Positions 32,005 through 43,904 of a stretch of 64,000 bases of DNA are shown here, piece after piece. The translations under genes and the position numbers were made by a program. The stretch lies in the NCBI RefSeq assembly GCF_027580225.2, contig NC_073352.2, positions 33,777,501 through 33,841,500 of the forward strand. Reading direction: 5' to 3'. The first letter of the stretch is position 1; each line of letters opens with the position of its first letter. The DNA is from Misgurnus anguillicaudatus (taxonomy: Eukaryota; Chordata; Actinopteri; Cypriniformes; Cobitidae). A model generated the notes under the pieces. It made no database searches and was not told where the DNA came from. It saw only the letters and a program-made list of their open reading frames with translations.

Positions 32005-33110
32005 GAAGAGTTTGGTTCAAGAACGCAATAAATCCATTTTGACTAATTTAGGTAAAAAAAAATGTCTATACCATAAAAGTGACAAAATGAAAACTATTAC
32101 AAACTTTCACATAGCATATTTATAATAACATAAAAAAATTCAAATCCATAATTTCACTTCAAAGATTTATTATAAAAACTTTTTTCTGCAAAATGCAATA
32201 AATCCATGACATGTTTTTTTTTTCAAAATGCTATAAATCTATTGAATCAATATATAAATGTGCATTCATCTTTGCTATGTTATATTCATTTAGTTGAGTA
32301 GTGGTATAAACTGATTTAAAAAATAAACATTAATGGCATTAATCAAAAGACTTTGTTCACCACAGTTTTATCAATGCCATCAAAGTATTATTTTGTTTTT
32401 GTTTGTTTGTTGATCACGAAGTACAAAGTAGATGAGGAAAATTAGAATTCCGTGTGTAAGCAAAGCGCCGCCGCCATTGTTTACAATGCGTGGAATGGTG
32501 CGCTGTGATTGGTTAAGCAGATTTATTGCATTCTTCAGAAAAGGAGGACTGGCGTTTATCACGTTTTGGGAAAAAGGGAGAAAAGATGACAGAATAACAC
32601 GGCGAATATCAGATTTTGTGTAAAATTAAGAATTTACTTTTTAATACTGACCTGATACAATACTGCGGAGCCCCTAAGGGTACATGGGGAAAGGTTTAAT
32701 GAAGTTTGGTTTCGCGTGCACATGTGGGGCTTGCGCGTGCGCACTTGGAACTTTCACGTGTGCACGCAATAGTTTCACTTTATTTAATTTTTTCTCCATG
32801 TCCCCTTAGGGGGCTCTGTAGTATTGTATCGTGTATAGTTTGACGTGCACGCGCAAAACTAAACACGATAGTTTCACATGCGCACGTGAAACTAAACTTT
32901 ATTTATTTTTTTCTCCAAACTAAACTTCAAAAAAAAAAAATTCTGCACATGAGGGTTTCGCGTGAGCATGCAAAAGTTTCACGTGAGCACATAAAACTAA
33001 ACTTTTGATTTTTTTACTCCAATGTCACCTTAGGGGTTCGGTACAATACTGATTTTGGTGGTGACAATTTTTTTAAATGGCGTTTATTGTGTTTTGGAAC
33101 CAAACTCTTC
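32005..33110 (+). mobile_element. TIR element, GAAGAGTTTGGTTCC family, copy 3
   Basis: Ends GAAGAGTTTGGTTCAAGAAC and GTTTTGGAACCAAACTCTTC. The interior matches copies 1 and 2 except for the insertion 32666-33041. The frame that is open in copies 1 and 2 is not maintained here. Confidence 0.82.
32666..33041. mobile_element. Mutator-like MITE with 10 bp target duplication
   Basis: Ends CGGAGCCCCTAAGGGTACAT and ATGTCACCTTAGGGGTTCGG are imperfect inverted copies. TACAATACTG flanks both sides (32656-32665 and 33042-33051). Copy 2 of the host shows the empty site at 18096-18105. 9-10 bp duplications are typical of Mutator-like transposases. The interior repeats TTTCACGTGCGCAC-like blocks and TTTTTTCTCC. 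Confidence 0.82.
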
Positions 33111-34213
33111 AAACACAAACAATCAAGAGAGCAAAAGCATCAAGCAGTTTTGTTTAGCGTACCGTGAAGTAGGTTTTTGGGCAGTGCAATTAATCGTTTT
33201 TTTAATTAACCGTTTTATTTTTTCTTCAAACAATTACAAAAACAAGATAATCGAGGTAAAACAATTACTGTGCGATTAAAATATAATTTGCGTGCTGCTG
33301 GACCGATGTGTTTGTAAGGCACTTTGAAGGCACCACTGCTTTGACACGTGTAACCTATTGCAACAAATCTAATAAAATAAAATCGTACTTTTTTCATGTT
33401 TAAGTGCTATAATTGGGTCCCCGGTGCTTCTATCAACCTACAAAATGTGACCAATCTAAAAATGCACATTTATAAAGTTTACACGGAGAAGAGTAGGCGT
33501 GGATATCATAAACCGATCTTCAAAGTGGCGTTTTCAGGACCCCATTATGTACACGGACATACAAACCACGTAAAACACATTTAAAATCGTAGTAGTGTAA
33601 AAGGCACCCTTAGTCGGCTGATCGGAGTGGCATATTGAGATTTTCCTGCATGTCTTTATATCAGAGGATGAAATATGTACTCGGTGACCTCTTGGCATTC
33701 AGAAGAACAGGAGGGATCTGTCAGGACAGACATGTCTGGCTGTGATTTAAATGCCTCGTTCACTCATTCCTCTATCTCAGTCTCTTTTAAGTCAAAGTTT
33801 TTCTCATGTGTCAAGTTGGGTGTCGACCTAACATATTAAAGTAGTGTAAAACAGGCTTCACAAATGATGACTGTTAAGTCAAAAGAGAAAAATCTCTCAA
33901 CTAAACTTCAACATCACGTCTGCATCGTATCCGAGCATGAAGAAAGTGTAAGTTTCTGTATTAGCGGTACCAAGAAAATAGATTTCATTTTAAACTGTGG
34001 AATAACTTCCAAATATTTTTTTAATTTTTTTTAGGCATTTTCCCAGAAACTTGCCTATTGCATCTAATTATGCAACTATTGATTCTTTTTAAGTGTCTCA
34101 TCGGTCTGTTTATTATTTAATTGATTCAAAATGTGAAACATGCTCATAATGGAATAAACGTTGAGTAGTTATTAGCTTTACGAACTTATTTAGTTAATTT
34201 TATTTACAGAACA

Positions 34214-35025
34214 CAACTGGGTGATTCTCGCGAAATTAGACTTACGAGGTGTCATGAAACATTTTGATAAAAAAGTAAATGCAAAGTAAGAGTATCAAAA
34301 TAAGAAGCATACAGTTACCAACATCTCTTCGTGTACTATTTTGCAAATGATTTCAACATACAAACCAATTTTGTGGTTTTTTCCACATTTAAGGGGAAAA
34401 TTTTCATTACCGCAACGTGTCCATGACTGGATTTGGGTTCTTTGACATGGAAATATTTATCATTAAAAAATCTAAAAAATAAAAATCTTCAGTGCATTTT
34501 ATACTATAAACATTTACAGTAAAGAAACATGTGGTATTTGGTGATCATTGGTAAATGTAGAGACAATAATAAGAAATATAAATGTGTCCAACACCAATTT
34601 TCTCATCCTCCGCAACAATTTTCAATCATTGTTTAAGCCCTCAATGAACATTTTCAAAAAAAAAAAAAAAAAATGACTGAGACACTCAAGATGTCTACCA
34701 GGTAAGCAGTTTTTTTTCTTTCCAGATAAAAGTTGAAATTTTGTTTGTCATAGTACCTAGACAAATTTTTCATTACCGAAACCTGAGTTTGTAAATGCAT
34801 ATGTTTAATGTAATATGTTGCGGTAATGATCATTTTTGATAATGATAATCTAAAAAATGTAAATAATTCTATAGGAAATATTTTTTAAATCCTTTAAAAG
34901 TAATGGTTATAGTAAGTTAAGACCTTAATGTTATATGTGCAAAAAAAAAAATGTCTTTAAGGGCTTTTTAAAAAATCTAATGTTGGACACCTTCTAAATC
35001 TGGATTTCGTGATAATCACCCAACT
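34214..35025. mobile_element. CAACTGGGTGATT-ended TIR element
   Basis: The left end CAACTGGGTGATTCTCGCGA and the right end TCGTGATAATCACCCAACT (reverse CAGTTGGGTGATTATCACGA) are inverted. Subterminal AAATTAGA/TCTAAATC also mirror each other. The interior is AT-rich with a poly-A run at 34657-34673; no transposase. Confidence 0.72.
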
Positions 35026-35399
35026 GTAAATATCTGTATGCCTTCTCATTTGTTAATCGCTTTGAAAAACATCTGCTAAAAGAATAAACGTAAATGTTCG
35101 TTTTAAATGTTACAAAGTATAATTTGTTGCATAATACAAAATTAATTGCTGTTATGTAATATTAATTTGCTTTGGAAGAAATGTATGTGTCCTTCCTTAC
35201 TGATGTTAAACAGAGACAAAAAGTAAGATTTTAATTATTTGGATAATGGAAAAGAAAATACTGCATGTGTCATCTCTGGGTACCTTGTGTCACTATTTTG
35301 AGTGCCCTGGCAACAACGTTTTGGATAATTTCTGTAACAAATTGGCCTAAACACACAAAGTGCAACAGTCTGATAATATGAAAGACTGCAGTAGTTACT

Positions 35400-35846
35400 A
35401 AGTTGGGATGGGTCAGACTATAGTGAAGGGTCAGCATGACAGCTCAGTAAGATTTGGAAAGGAGCGTGTTTATGTCCGCACCACTGTCGTGCACGTCTGT
35501 TACAAAATCGAGACATTTCAGTGCCGAGCAGGTGTTCGCGTGCGTGTTTTCGTGTCGAAGCGGCACAGCAGGCAAAGACGTGCGAGACGTCTTTGTCAAA
35601 GCGAGGCGCTAGTCATACCCTCTGGTATGTGCACCGACTGCCCCCCTTTCCTCCGGGCTCGGCACTATAGTTATACCCCAGACGCGCCGCTAATGTGAAG
35701 CTTTCCGTCCAAACTGACTCGCACGCCTCTAATTATTAAGCATCCAAATGAGTCGCTACATCAGAGAAACCCAGTTCCAGCTTTAGCAACTCATCCTTCT
35801 CACCCCCCCACCTCCTCCTCCTCTCCCCTCATTTGTTTTCTTGCAG
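35400..35846. other. npm last intron, TE-poor 3' part
   Basis: Balanced sequence with a GC-rich, CpG-containing part (35480-35690) and TCTAATTATTAAGCATCCAA at 35729-35748 (homeodomain-like TAATTA). A polypyrimidine tract precedes the acceptor TTCTTGCAG. The 96-codon open frame at 35408-35698 has no recognisable domain, and its context suggests chance. It may hold a regulatory element; conservation is untested. Confidence 0.35.
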
Positions 35847-35891
35847 GTGATCAAAGACCTTTGGAAGTTTGTACAATCACTGAAAAAGTAA
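35847..35891 (+). CDS. npm4: Nucleophosmin-family gene, terminal exon
   Basis: Encodes VIKDLWKFVQSLKK and TAA (35889-35891). It aligns with NPM1 AIQDLWQWRKSL, the third helix of the C-terminal domain. The first tryptophan (W288 of human NPM1) is kept. The second (W290) is Phe here and the tail is two residues longer. In human NPM1 both Trp residues support folding and nucleolar retention; a Phe may substitute as an aromatic core residue. The acceptor is TTCTTGCAG. Confidence 0.95.
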   Translation: MIKDLWKFVQSLKK

Positions 35892-37500
35892 TGGCAGCTC
35901 TGTGCAGAAGTCTGAGGTCGGCCAGTGACTCCTTCAGCTGCGCAATCTGGCCTCACCGAACACGATCGTCATAGAGCCTTCGGCAGTGGAGATATTATGG
36001 TTCATGTTTGATCTTTTCTTTGAATGATAGATGGTGATTTTCTTTTAAAACATTATTGAAATGTTTTTGTCAGGCTGTTATCATTTTAAACTCATTTTTA
36101 AGGATGAATCTCATAAAGACTGTCTATATAGGTTGTGCTTCATCTCTAAATTAATAGAGAAAAAATTGCATTGCATTGTGACATTATTTTCATGACTTTT
36201 AAGCCTATTATGTGCTTATACTTTTCACTTTAATGTGAAGTAAATAGTTTGTTTTTGTATAAATCTATCATGGTTTAATGAAATAAAACTGTACTGCAGT
36301 AATAACTAATACATTACAGTTTGAAATGTGCTTCACTGTCATGAAAATAATTATTTCAATGCAAAAAATATATTTTGGGGTCCTTAAAAAGAAAATGTTT
36401 AATTTTCGTCATGCATTAATTTAGTTTTTATTAATGTGAAATTTTTCTTGAGATTCACCTGTAAATACTTAAAAAAAAGATTGCCACTGAACTGATGCTG
36501 ATTGGTGCTTCATTCTCATACAATGATGATTTGTTTGGGAATCTCTTTAAAAAAAAATCAAGGCTTAAAATTGATCTTGCTCTATCTGCATTAAAAGTAG
36601 CTAGCTTTCTGTAAATACTGCTCTTTATCTGAAGGCAGCTGACATTGCTGAATAAATCCTAAAGATGCTTAAATGTTAAAAATTCCGTCCCTCGTGAAAG
36701 TTCCTCTTAAATCGAGGATTCCCAGTTTTCCGTATAGCTCTCAGGTTTCTTCCCTGCCACGATCCGTATGGCCTTTATCATTTACACACTGTAAGCTTGA
36801 ATACATTTAAGCTTTGCCCTTATGTTAAGTGCTATAGATACTCACGAAAACATCCAAGAAGTTCGATCGAAAGTTTACACCTCGTAAAAAATGATTGTTA
36901 GTCCCCTAGTATTAGGTCATTAAATATGACAACAATAGTGTTTGAGTGATAAAGTAAACTTTTCATTTTAATTTTTTGCAATAAGCTGTTTTATTTTGTT
37001 AGCGCTAACCCCCAAAATATACATAGGTGGTTTTATGAGAGCGAAAGAGAAGAGTCTGTCCTCAATCTGTTATAATTTCTTTGACGCATGTTGTGTTGCT
37101 TTAAGTTTGTACAGATGTGATTTTTTTTACACTTCGTCTGTACTGCATATGAGCAGCGCATGGCAACAAAACTTCATCAGCCCCCATATAATCAACTGTA
37201 CTGTATGTGTCTATACTGTAAAGGGAGCATTGTCGTATTGTTGCATTATGCCACTCGTATGCAGTATAGATGAGATGGCTTGCCATGGATGAAAAAGGAA
37301 AGAAACCAGGTTTAGTTTATACTGTTTTACATCCTTTTAGTTTTTTCTTTAAATAATGTGAAGTTAACTATACTCTGTACTGAAGTTACTCCTGTGTCTC
37401 TGCAAAGACCACCAAGTGCAACCAATAAGTTGTTGTTATGGTGTATAGATGCAACTGTGTGATTCTTTACAAAGTAATAAACCGTTCTTTTATTTTAACT
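35892..37500 (+). other. npm4: npm 3'UTR and downstream region with poly(A) signals
   Basis: No repeat match from the stop codon to about 37500, consistent with a 3'UTR. AATAAA occurs at 36282-36287 (about 390 bp after the stop) and at 37476-37481, with T-rich sequence after the latter; GAATAAAT lies near 36649. Either signal could end the mRNA. The open frame at 36996-37292 has no recognisable domain. Confidence 0.55.
36282..36287 (+). terminator. Polyadenylation signal AATAAA (proximal)
   Basis: AATAAA about 390 bp after the npm stop codon, the most upstream canonical hexamer in the 3'UTR. A CA cleavage context follows about 15-25 bp later. Which signal is used cannot be told from sequence. 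Confidence 0.5.
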
Positions 37501-38035
37501 TTCATCGTTTTCTGTTCACAATTGTTTTTCTCTAACATATGCAATTTTAAGCTTTCTCGTCTTAGCTGGGGTGTGTTTCTAAAACTATGTATGTTTAGAG
37601 GAAAACACTAACTTATTAAATCATTATTCAGTATAACTGTATATAATGTCTGCTATTTTTGTAAAGTACAGTACATTATGCAACAATGAATATTTAAACA
37701 GTGCAGTGTGTAAAGAGTTAAACAACTTGGTTTTGCAAGTTGCAAATTACTAGGTTACTATTTTAAGTTTTGACTTTTGATCAGTTGATATAACAAATGA
37801 ACATTTCAACATGTTTTTATAAGTTAAGTTAAAGTAACAAAAAATATATATGTTGATTCAGCATAATATTTCACATTGTGCACAGCATAAACCGTATACA
37901 TAGTCAAAAAAAAAAAAAAAACTGGCTGTCACTGGGGCAGTACCCTTTAAAAATCCCCTAATATGTTTTCTTTTAGGTACCGATGTGGGTGAGCGGGGCA
38001 CAAACTAACGCGGGGTTAATTGTCACAAGGCTACT

Positions 38036-38575
38036 TTCAGACTGATCTCATGAAAAACCGTGCTATAGTCATGAAAATTTTGATTAATTTATTTGTGTCC
38101 ATGGCACCAATTTCTATAGTTTATCGTGTCCGTGGCACGACTTTCTTTTTCGGGTCATTTTATGTATCATTTTATCATTGTTTTTAACTGTTTTCTTACT
38201 GTTGGGGTTTTAATCACTTTCTGTTACATTTTTAGACATCCTAACCCAAACCCCAACTCTTACCCCAACTACAGGCGAGAATAGTTTCAAAAGCAGAAGA
38301 AAAACGTAGAAATTAATACATATAAAGTACATCCTAACCCAAACCCCAAATCTAACCACAAGCAACAATGATTTAAAAATAGGAAGAAAAAAAAGAGAAA
38401 ACAATGAATAAAGTGACACGAAAAAGAAAGTCGTGCCACGGACACAAAAAACTATTTATATTAATTTGTGCGAGGGACACGAAAAAACATTGGTGCTCAA
38501 GGCATGGAAAAAGCTGAATTTCGAGCCATGGACACGAATAAATGTAGCCAACATGATCTTACGGCAAGTCATGTT
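38036..38575. mobile_element. CACGAAAAA-rich TIR element, copy 1
   Basis: Begins GACTGATCTCATGAAAAACC with TTTATTTGTGTCCATGGCAC and ends with GGACACGAATAAATGTAGCC/ACATGATCTTACGGCAAGTC, an imperfect inversion. CGTGTCCGTGGCACGACTTTC and its reverse lie inside. Relatives: 62706-63300 (well matched) and 61600-61975 (core only). Confidence 0.65.
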
Positions 38576-38824
38576 ATAGTCACGAAATATTTGATTTTTT
38601 AAATATTTATAGAGCGCCATGCTTTTGTTTTTTTCTCTTACTGTCAGAAGAAGATCTCCTGTGATTTTGTGAAAAGTTTGATATGTTTTCAGTAAGATGT
38701 TGAACAAAGAGTGTTTTAGAGAAATTAAAGTAAATTTCTTCATCTTTCTCGATTTCTGAGTTGGGTGTGTAAATCACCCAATCCAACCTTATATTATTTT
38801 AATCACGGTCTTGTTATCTAAACC

Positions 38825-39427
38825 TAGGGCTGTCACAACGATTAAATAATTGTCTCATCGTGATTGTTTGACCTCATCGCGATGATTTCAGATCACCGCA
38901 ATGATTGCACATCTCTCTAAAAAGACAAGGGGGAGCTGCAGCGCTTGTATAGATGAGACGGTATCAGATAGCAATAAAGAAATGCTTAAAACTTTTATAA
39001 GCAGTATGAACTGCCAGTTAAAACATTAATTTCTCAACAAGCAATTCCAAATTTGGGGAAGTGAAGGATGCTATTTTTAAGGATCTGTAAGGTTTTTTTG
39101 GCAGCCACTAACATGTGGTCCAGGACTAATATGACCTTAGTAGGATTGGCTACATTATTTTTATGCCTGTTCTGCTTTGGTCAGTTTATTTTGATTGCAT
39201 TTTTTTTTTCAATTATTGAAACACTATAGTGTTTACTTCTTATGAAGAATTTTCAGTGTTTTAAAGATATATTCATTAAATAATTACTTTAAATATGTGT
39301 TATTTGTATTAATATTTATTGCCAGGTAAACCTTGCAAAAGATTTAATTTAAATAATCACAACAATGTGTGAGAATTAAATGTCAAAGCCCTAAAACAGG
39401 CAATTAATCGTCATAATCGTCACAACT
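38825..39427. mobile_element. hAT-like TAGGGCTGTCA element, decayed right end
   Basis: Starts TAGGGCTGTCACAACGATTA. Subterminal CTCATCGTGATTGTTTGACC matches the reverse of 44949-45284. The right side (TCGTCATAATCGTCACAACT) is mutated, so no target duplication was found. Confidence 0.65.
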
Positions 39428-39712
39428 TATTACCTAAAACATAACAGCATTTTAAAACATGTCAGCAACTCCTAGTAACGGATAGTTGGGATTGAAAAAA
39501 TGTTTACACGGTGGGGTTAGTTGTCACACACTTGTGTGTGTTATAATGAAGCCTCGGGTATAAAATGATAATGAAATGAAAATAAGGTAAATAATAATCA
39601 TCAAAATTATAACTTTTAATACAAGTTCAGGAGAAATAACTCACAACTATGATTTTTTTTTGTCTTAGTTGTGCAGCCCTTTCAAAAAAAAAAAAAAAAC
39701 ATATTCATTGAT

Positions 39713-40118
39713 ACACTGCAAAATAAAAAATAAAAAATCTTGAAAATATTTTTTCTTAGTATTTTTGTCTAGTTTTCAGTAAAGATATCTAAAGATTCTT
39801 ATATAAAAATGCTTTTTCTTGATGAGCAAAACGACCCAGGAAAACAAGTCCAGTTTTTGGACCAAAAATATCAAATTTAATTGATTTTGTGCATAACACA
39901 AGCAAAAAAATCTGCCAATGGATAAGCAAAATTTTCTTGATTTTTTCTTGAATTTAGTGTTTAAGTTAAATTTGATATTTTTGATCTAAAAACTAGACTT
40001 ATTTTCTTGGGTTGTTTTGCTCATCAAGAAAAAGCATCCTAATTTAAGAATTTTTAGATATTTTACTGGAAACAACAGACAAAAATACTAAGATTTTTTT
40101 TTTCTTTTTTTTGCAATG
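39713..40118. mobile_element. Foldback element (CACTGCAAAAAA family), copy 2, uninvaded
   Basis: Arms about 39713-39955 and 39965-40118 mirror each other (TCTTAGTATTTTTGTC.../...ACAAAAATACTAAGATT). The centre GAATTTAGTGTTTAAGTTAAA carries no insert, unlike copy 1 at 3556-4332. Confidence 0.78.
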
Positions 40119-40548
40119 TGGGTAATACTAGGATGGTTATGAAGGATCATGGATGGAAGAATGTGTGGATATCTATCTATTAAATGCAGATATATTAACA
40201 ATATCCACCTTTAGAAAGAGATTTTATTGAATTATTTGTGTTTAAACTAGCAGGTGTTACAACAAACCCTCTGTTTATTGGGGTAAGTTGTAACGTTTGC
40301 ACTCATGTCACTTTCGGTGTAATTGTATGATGACGGTAGGTCCCACAAAAAAATTAAGTGTTCATTTGTTACAGAGATGTGTGTTAAAAATATTAATCTA
40401 CCTTAAATATTTTTTGGATGATAACGCCAAAAACGGGTTACTTTGTGCGCCACTTTCCCTTTAAAAATGTCCTTTGTACCTTTTAAGTACAGGTGTGTAT
40501 TAACATCTGGTACAATATGTACTTCTGAAGTACTAATATGAACTTTTC

Positions 40549-40760
40549 GGGGTGGTTTCCCGGACAGAGATTAGCTTAAGCCAGGACTAGACCTTAGTTT
40601 AATTAGTAAATATAACTAGTTTGAACAAACATGCCTTACTAAAACATCACTTGGCACTGATGTATTTTAAGATTTTTAGTACAAGTTGTTTTCAGTTTGG
40701 ACAGCTTTTACGTTTATTTTAGTCTAGGACTAGTTTTATCCCTGTCCAGGAAACAACCCT
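40549..40760. mobile_element. MITE with GGTTTCCCGGACAG termini
   Basis: Left GGGGTGGTTTCCCGGACAGA; right CTGTCCAGGAAACAACCCT. Both subterminal parts contain CCAGGACTAGAC/GTCTAGGACTAG. It matches the element at 5274-5510. 212 bp, non-coding. Confidence 0.8.
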
Positions 40761-40779
40761 TTAGGTGCAAAGGTGACAG

Positions 40780-42900
40780 TGTAAACTGCAGAAATTGTAT
40801 TAAATAGTTTTCTTTTTTAAACAAGGCATCATGTGATTTCAAAAATGCTGTGCAACTCCACACAATGATATTTGATGTGCAGTTATGTAAAGTGCTTTTA
40901 GGATTAATGATTCACAAAGATGCAACACTGCCAACATAAAAACACTGCTCACATTTCTTGTTGCACCTCCAAAACCATTTGTGCAAATGTGAATTTAATT
41001 CTTTACGAACCCCGGCAGAATTTTTTTCATCTTCAGAGAGTGGTTTTCGATTGTTGAGTTTCAGTTTCTCCATTTTACCTTTCGTTTCTTATTAAATGAA
41101 TGAAAGCATCTGCATGAATAGACCACATTGCCTTTTCTATTTACCCGCTGCTTGTGCTAAACTAAGATTTATGCAGGATAACATTAGCAAGATGTAATGA
41201 TCCTGAAGATGTGAAACTCTTTCCATACAAACAGGAGCCAGTCTGCATCCTTAATCCAGTAACACCTTTGTGCTACACGATACTGGATCTGACTGTTTAG
41301 CTCCTTCAACAAACAAATAAATAGATAAATACATTATTCTGATTGCCATTGCATTTTAGGCCATTTTCAGAGATACCTTGGAGAGAAGAAAGTTTTTTAT
41401 TCATTTGAGAATAAATTAAATTGTTCTGAGACAAACTCTAGGCCCTCTAGTGGTAAAATACTATAAATAAATTAACTAGACTTGGTTTACTCAAGTTAAA
41501 ATTTTGGAAACCTTTGTGGGGTTCTCCTAAAATGTCATTGCTAATTTAGGTTATAAATTCTTCTTCTTTTAGTCACCACATGGTGGCGATAATGGCTTAT
41601 AATGACAGTGATTTATGGAATGTTGTATCCCATCTGAGCGTAAGGGGCAATTAATCTTCCTCTCACCTGAATTACGCCCTATTATGTCTTCTGACACTCA
41701 CCCACTTCCTGTTGTCTAAGTCCACGGCAGGAAGTGAGCTCAGCAGACAGGGCAAGACATGAAGCATTACTGTGCGGAATTTCCCCTCTTTCCCAAGGGA
41801 TAGGAATTCCAGATCAGCACACGCTACAGGCAGAAACAGGGATGCAGGAGAACTTACAGAATTCTCACCTGAAGCCATGAGCCGTTCCAGTCAGTGGTTA
41901 GCAGAAATTTTCACTACTCAGAGCTGCACAAGCAAAAGTGTCAGCGAGATAACGTAATGCATTTCCATGCCATTTAATAATGGGCTGGAACTCCAGGTTG
42001 TCCCGAACACTGTTGCAGAGTGTGCATTAGTGTTTACTGCATGCAAACACTGGGAACAGTTCACAAAAAAGAAATAATGCTGTTTTAATTATCTCACCTT
42101 TAACATGCATTACTCATTTTGTGGAGAAAACGTGTAAATAGTTTTTTAACCCTTTCACACACTAAAAGTGAATGGGGACTGAGCCTTAATCCACTTCAGG
42201 TATGTCTAAAAAGCTGTGTGCTATATAAATGCACAAATGTAGTGTGTGTAATGCATCCCAGAATGCAATGGGCTGCATGCAACCAGTGTTATAAAATAAC
42301 AATCTCCCGCTCATTATTTGATAGACGGCAGATCCCTCCGTATAAAGGGATGTTATACCTGGGCATGGCAAAACAAAGGCTTCATGCATACAGTGAAGAA
42401 ATCAGACAGCAGATGAGACGGATTTGTAAACGTTGACTGTGGGCGAGTCAAAGAATGGCAACTTGGCATGTTTAGCGTGAACCCTCGGGGATAAAACTGG
42501 TTGGATCAAGGCTGATTAAATGTTTGACGTACCTTCAGTTTCAGCTGTCATGAGCTTGGCAGTGATATGGGTCTGTGATGTATGTGATAGTGGTTGGTTG
42601 GGTTAGACCGGGACACAACCAGAACATGGGTCACGTTCAGAACCTTGACTACATGTATGATGGTATTATTACTTCGAGGTCATGCTAGTGTAACGCCTTT
42701 TTAATGAAAACTACCAATTACAATCATCATGAATGCACTTAAATTGATTCGGATAAAAGTATCTGCCAATATACGTAAATGTAAACCCTCTTTAATGTTC
42801 AGACCAAATCTACCCCCTTTATTAGACTTGATGTTAACAATTTTTGGGACTGCTTGTTATGAAGCCATCAGATTTTGTGCCTCCTTTTTTTTTTTTAGAG
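40780..42900. other. Intergenic, TE-poor, no gene
   Basis: Mostly sequence with no match elsewhere in the window. 41430-41470 and 41590-41620 contain GCCCTCTAGTGGTAAA/CACATGGTGGCGATAATG-like words. 41640-41960 is balanced and could be constrained. A SINE tail fragment lies at 42743-42785. The open frames at 41672-41878, 41772-41957, 42119-42436 and 42186-42389 overlap on opposite strands and show no domain. Confidence 0.4.
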
Positions 42901-42924
42901 CTACACCAAACTCATTTAAGTCTA

Positions 42925-43215
42925 CAAAAAAAAAAATGCTGGATTATTTTCAACCCAGAATTGGGTCAAAAAGGAATTAATTCAACCCATTGAGCTGTAA
43001 TTTAGGTTAAACTGCGCCCATTGTTGGGTAAAATATAAACATTTTTTGGGTTGAAGGGATAGTTCACCCAAACATGGAAATTCTGTCATCATTTATTCAC
43101 CCTGAGGATGAGAAAATGATGACAGAAATGATTTAACCCAACAACTGTGTTTGTCTCTTCTTGACTCAATCTTTGGTTGAAAATAACCCAGCATAACCCA
43201 GCAAGAGATCTGAGT
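42925..43215. mobile_element. Element rich in AACCCA/TGGGTT
   Basis: Inverted ends TGCTGGATTATTTTCAACCC and GGTTGAAAATAACCCAGCA enclose an AGGGATAGTTCACCCAAACA/TTATTCACCCTGAGGATGAG insert (43057-43135). Relatives are at 46900-47090 and 60237-60690. Confidence 0.6.
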
Positions 43216-43325
43216 TAAACTTTTTCACTTAGCAAAAAGAGTTTTAATGTATTTCATATTGCATTCATCACCAAACTTCCAAATGGTAACCAGCTGCAAA
43301 TTATTTTAACAAGTACAGTTTAATA

Positions 43326-43904
43326 CACTGTAAAAAGTTGGTTCAACATATAAAGTTACTTTTTTGTGATTGTTTCGGGCAAAAAATCCTTGATTTTGCG
43401 GCATGTTTTCTTAAAAAAAGTGATACAATATGCGAGATATTTATGCAATAAAAAAACTGCATGCAAACTTTTATGCAAAAACTGTTTTTTTCTGCAGCTT
43501 TTCAATGATGTTCACGTCACAAACACTTCACTTCATAATGTTTCCATGGCAACAGGGGACATGGCTGCGCTTGTGTGAAGTAAATGCAAAATTTTTCAAC
43601 TTTCTGTTAAGAAATATGTGATTTTTGCTATGAAAATGCGGGGATTATGAAATCATGCAAGCCCCACATATTTTGCGCACGGAAATCTGCAATTTATGTT
43701 GCAAAAGTGCGGCGTATTTGAAAAAATGCGGTCCCCACATAAATATGCGGACTTTGACTGATTTTGCGTTGAATCATGCGATCGCATAATCTAGTTTTTC
43801 TGTAGGGACTGTTGATTGACACCTAAAGTGAAATTTTTAACTTTTTAGATCTTACCAATTGAAATCATTTTTTAAGTTAATTCAACTTTTCACTTTTTAC
43901 AGTG
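43326..43904. mobile_element. CACTGTAAAAAGT-ended element with nested insert
   Basis: Left CACTGTAAAAAGTTGGTTCA; right TTCAACTTTTCACTTTTTACAGTG. It is interrupted from about 43367 to 43812 by a repeat with TTGCGGCATG, GCGGACTTTGACTGATTTTG and CGATCGCATAATC words. A short relative is at 46715-46866. The two overlapping frames at 43366-43621 are within the insert. Confidence 0.65.

Noticed and set aside
35408..35698. 96-codon open frame in the last npm intron (Arg/Val/Cys-rich)
   Set aside because: Lies in an intron, no recognisable domain, no conserved partner, GC-rich local composition favours chance open frames.
41672..41957. Opposite-strand overlapping frames of 61-68 codons
   Set aside because: Mutually overlapping short frames with no domain or splice context.
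42119..42436. 105-codon plus-strand frame as a gene
   Set aside because: No recognisable domain, no promoter or splice evidence, and an opposing frame overlaps it.
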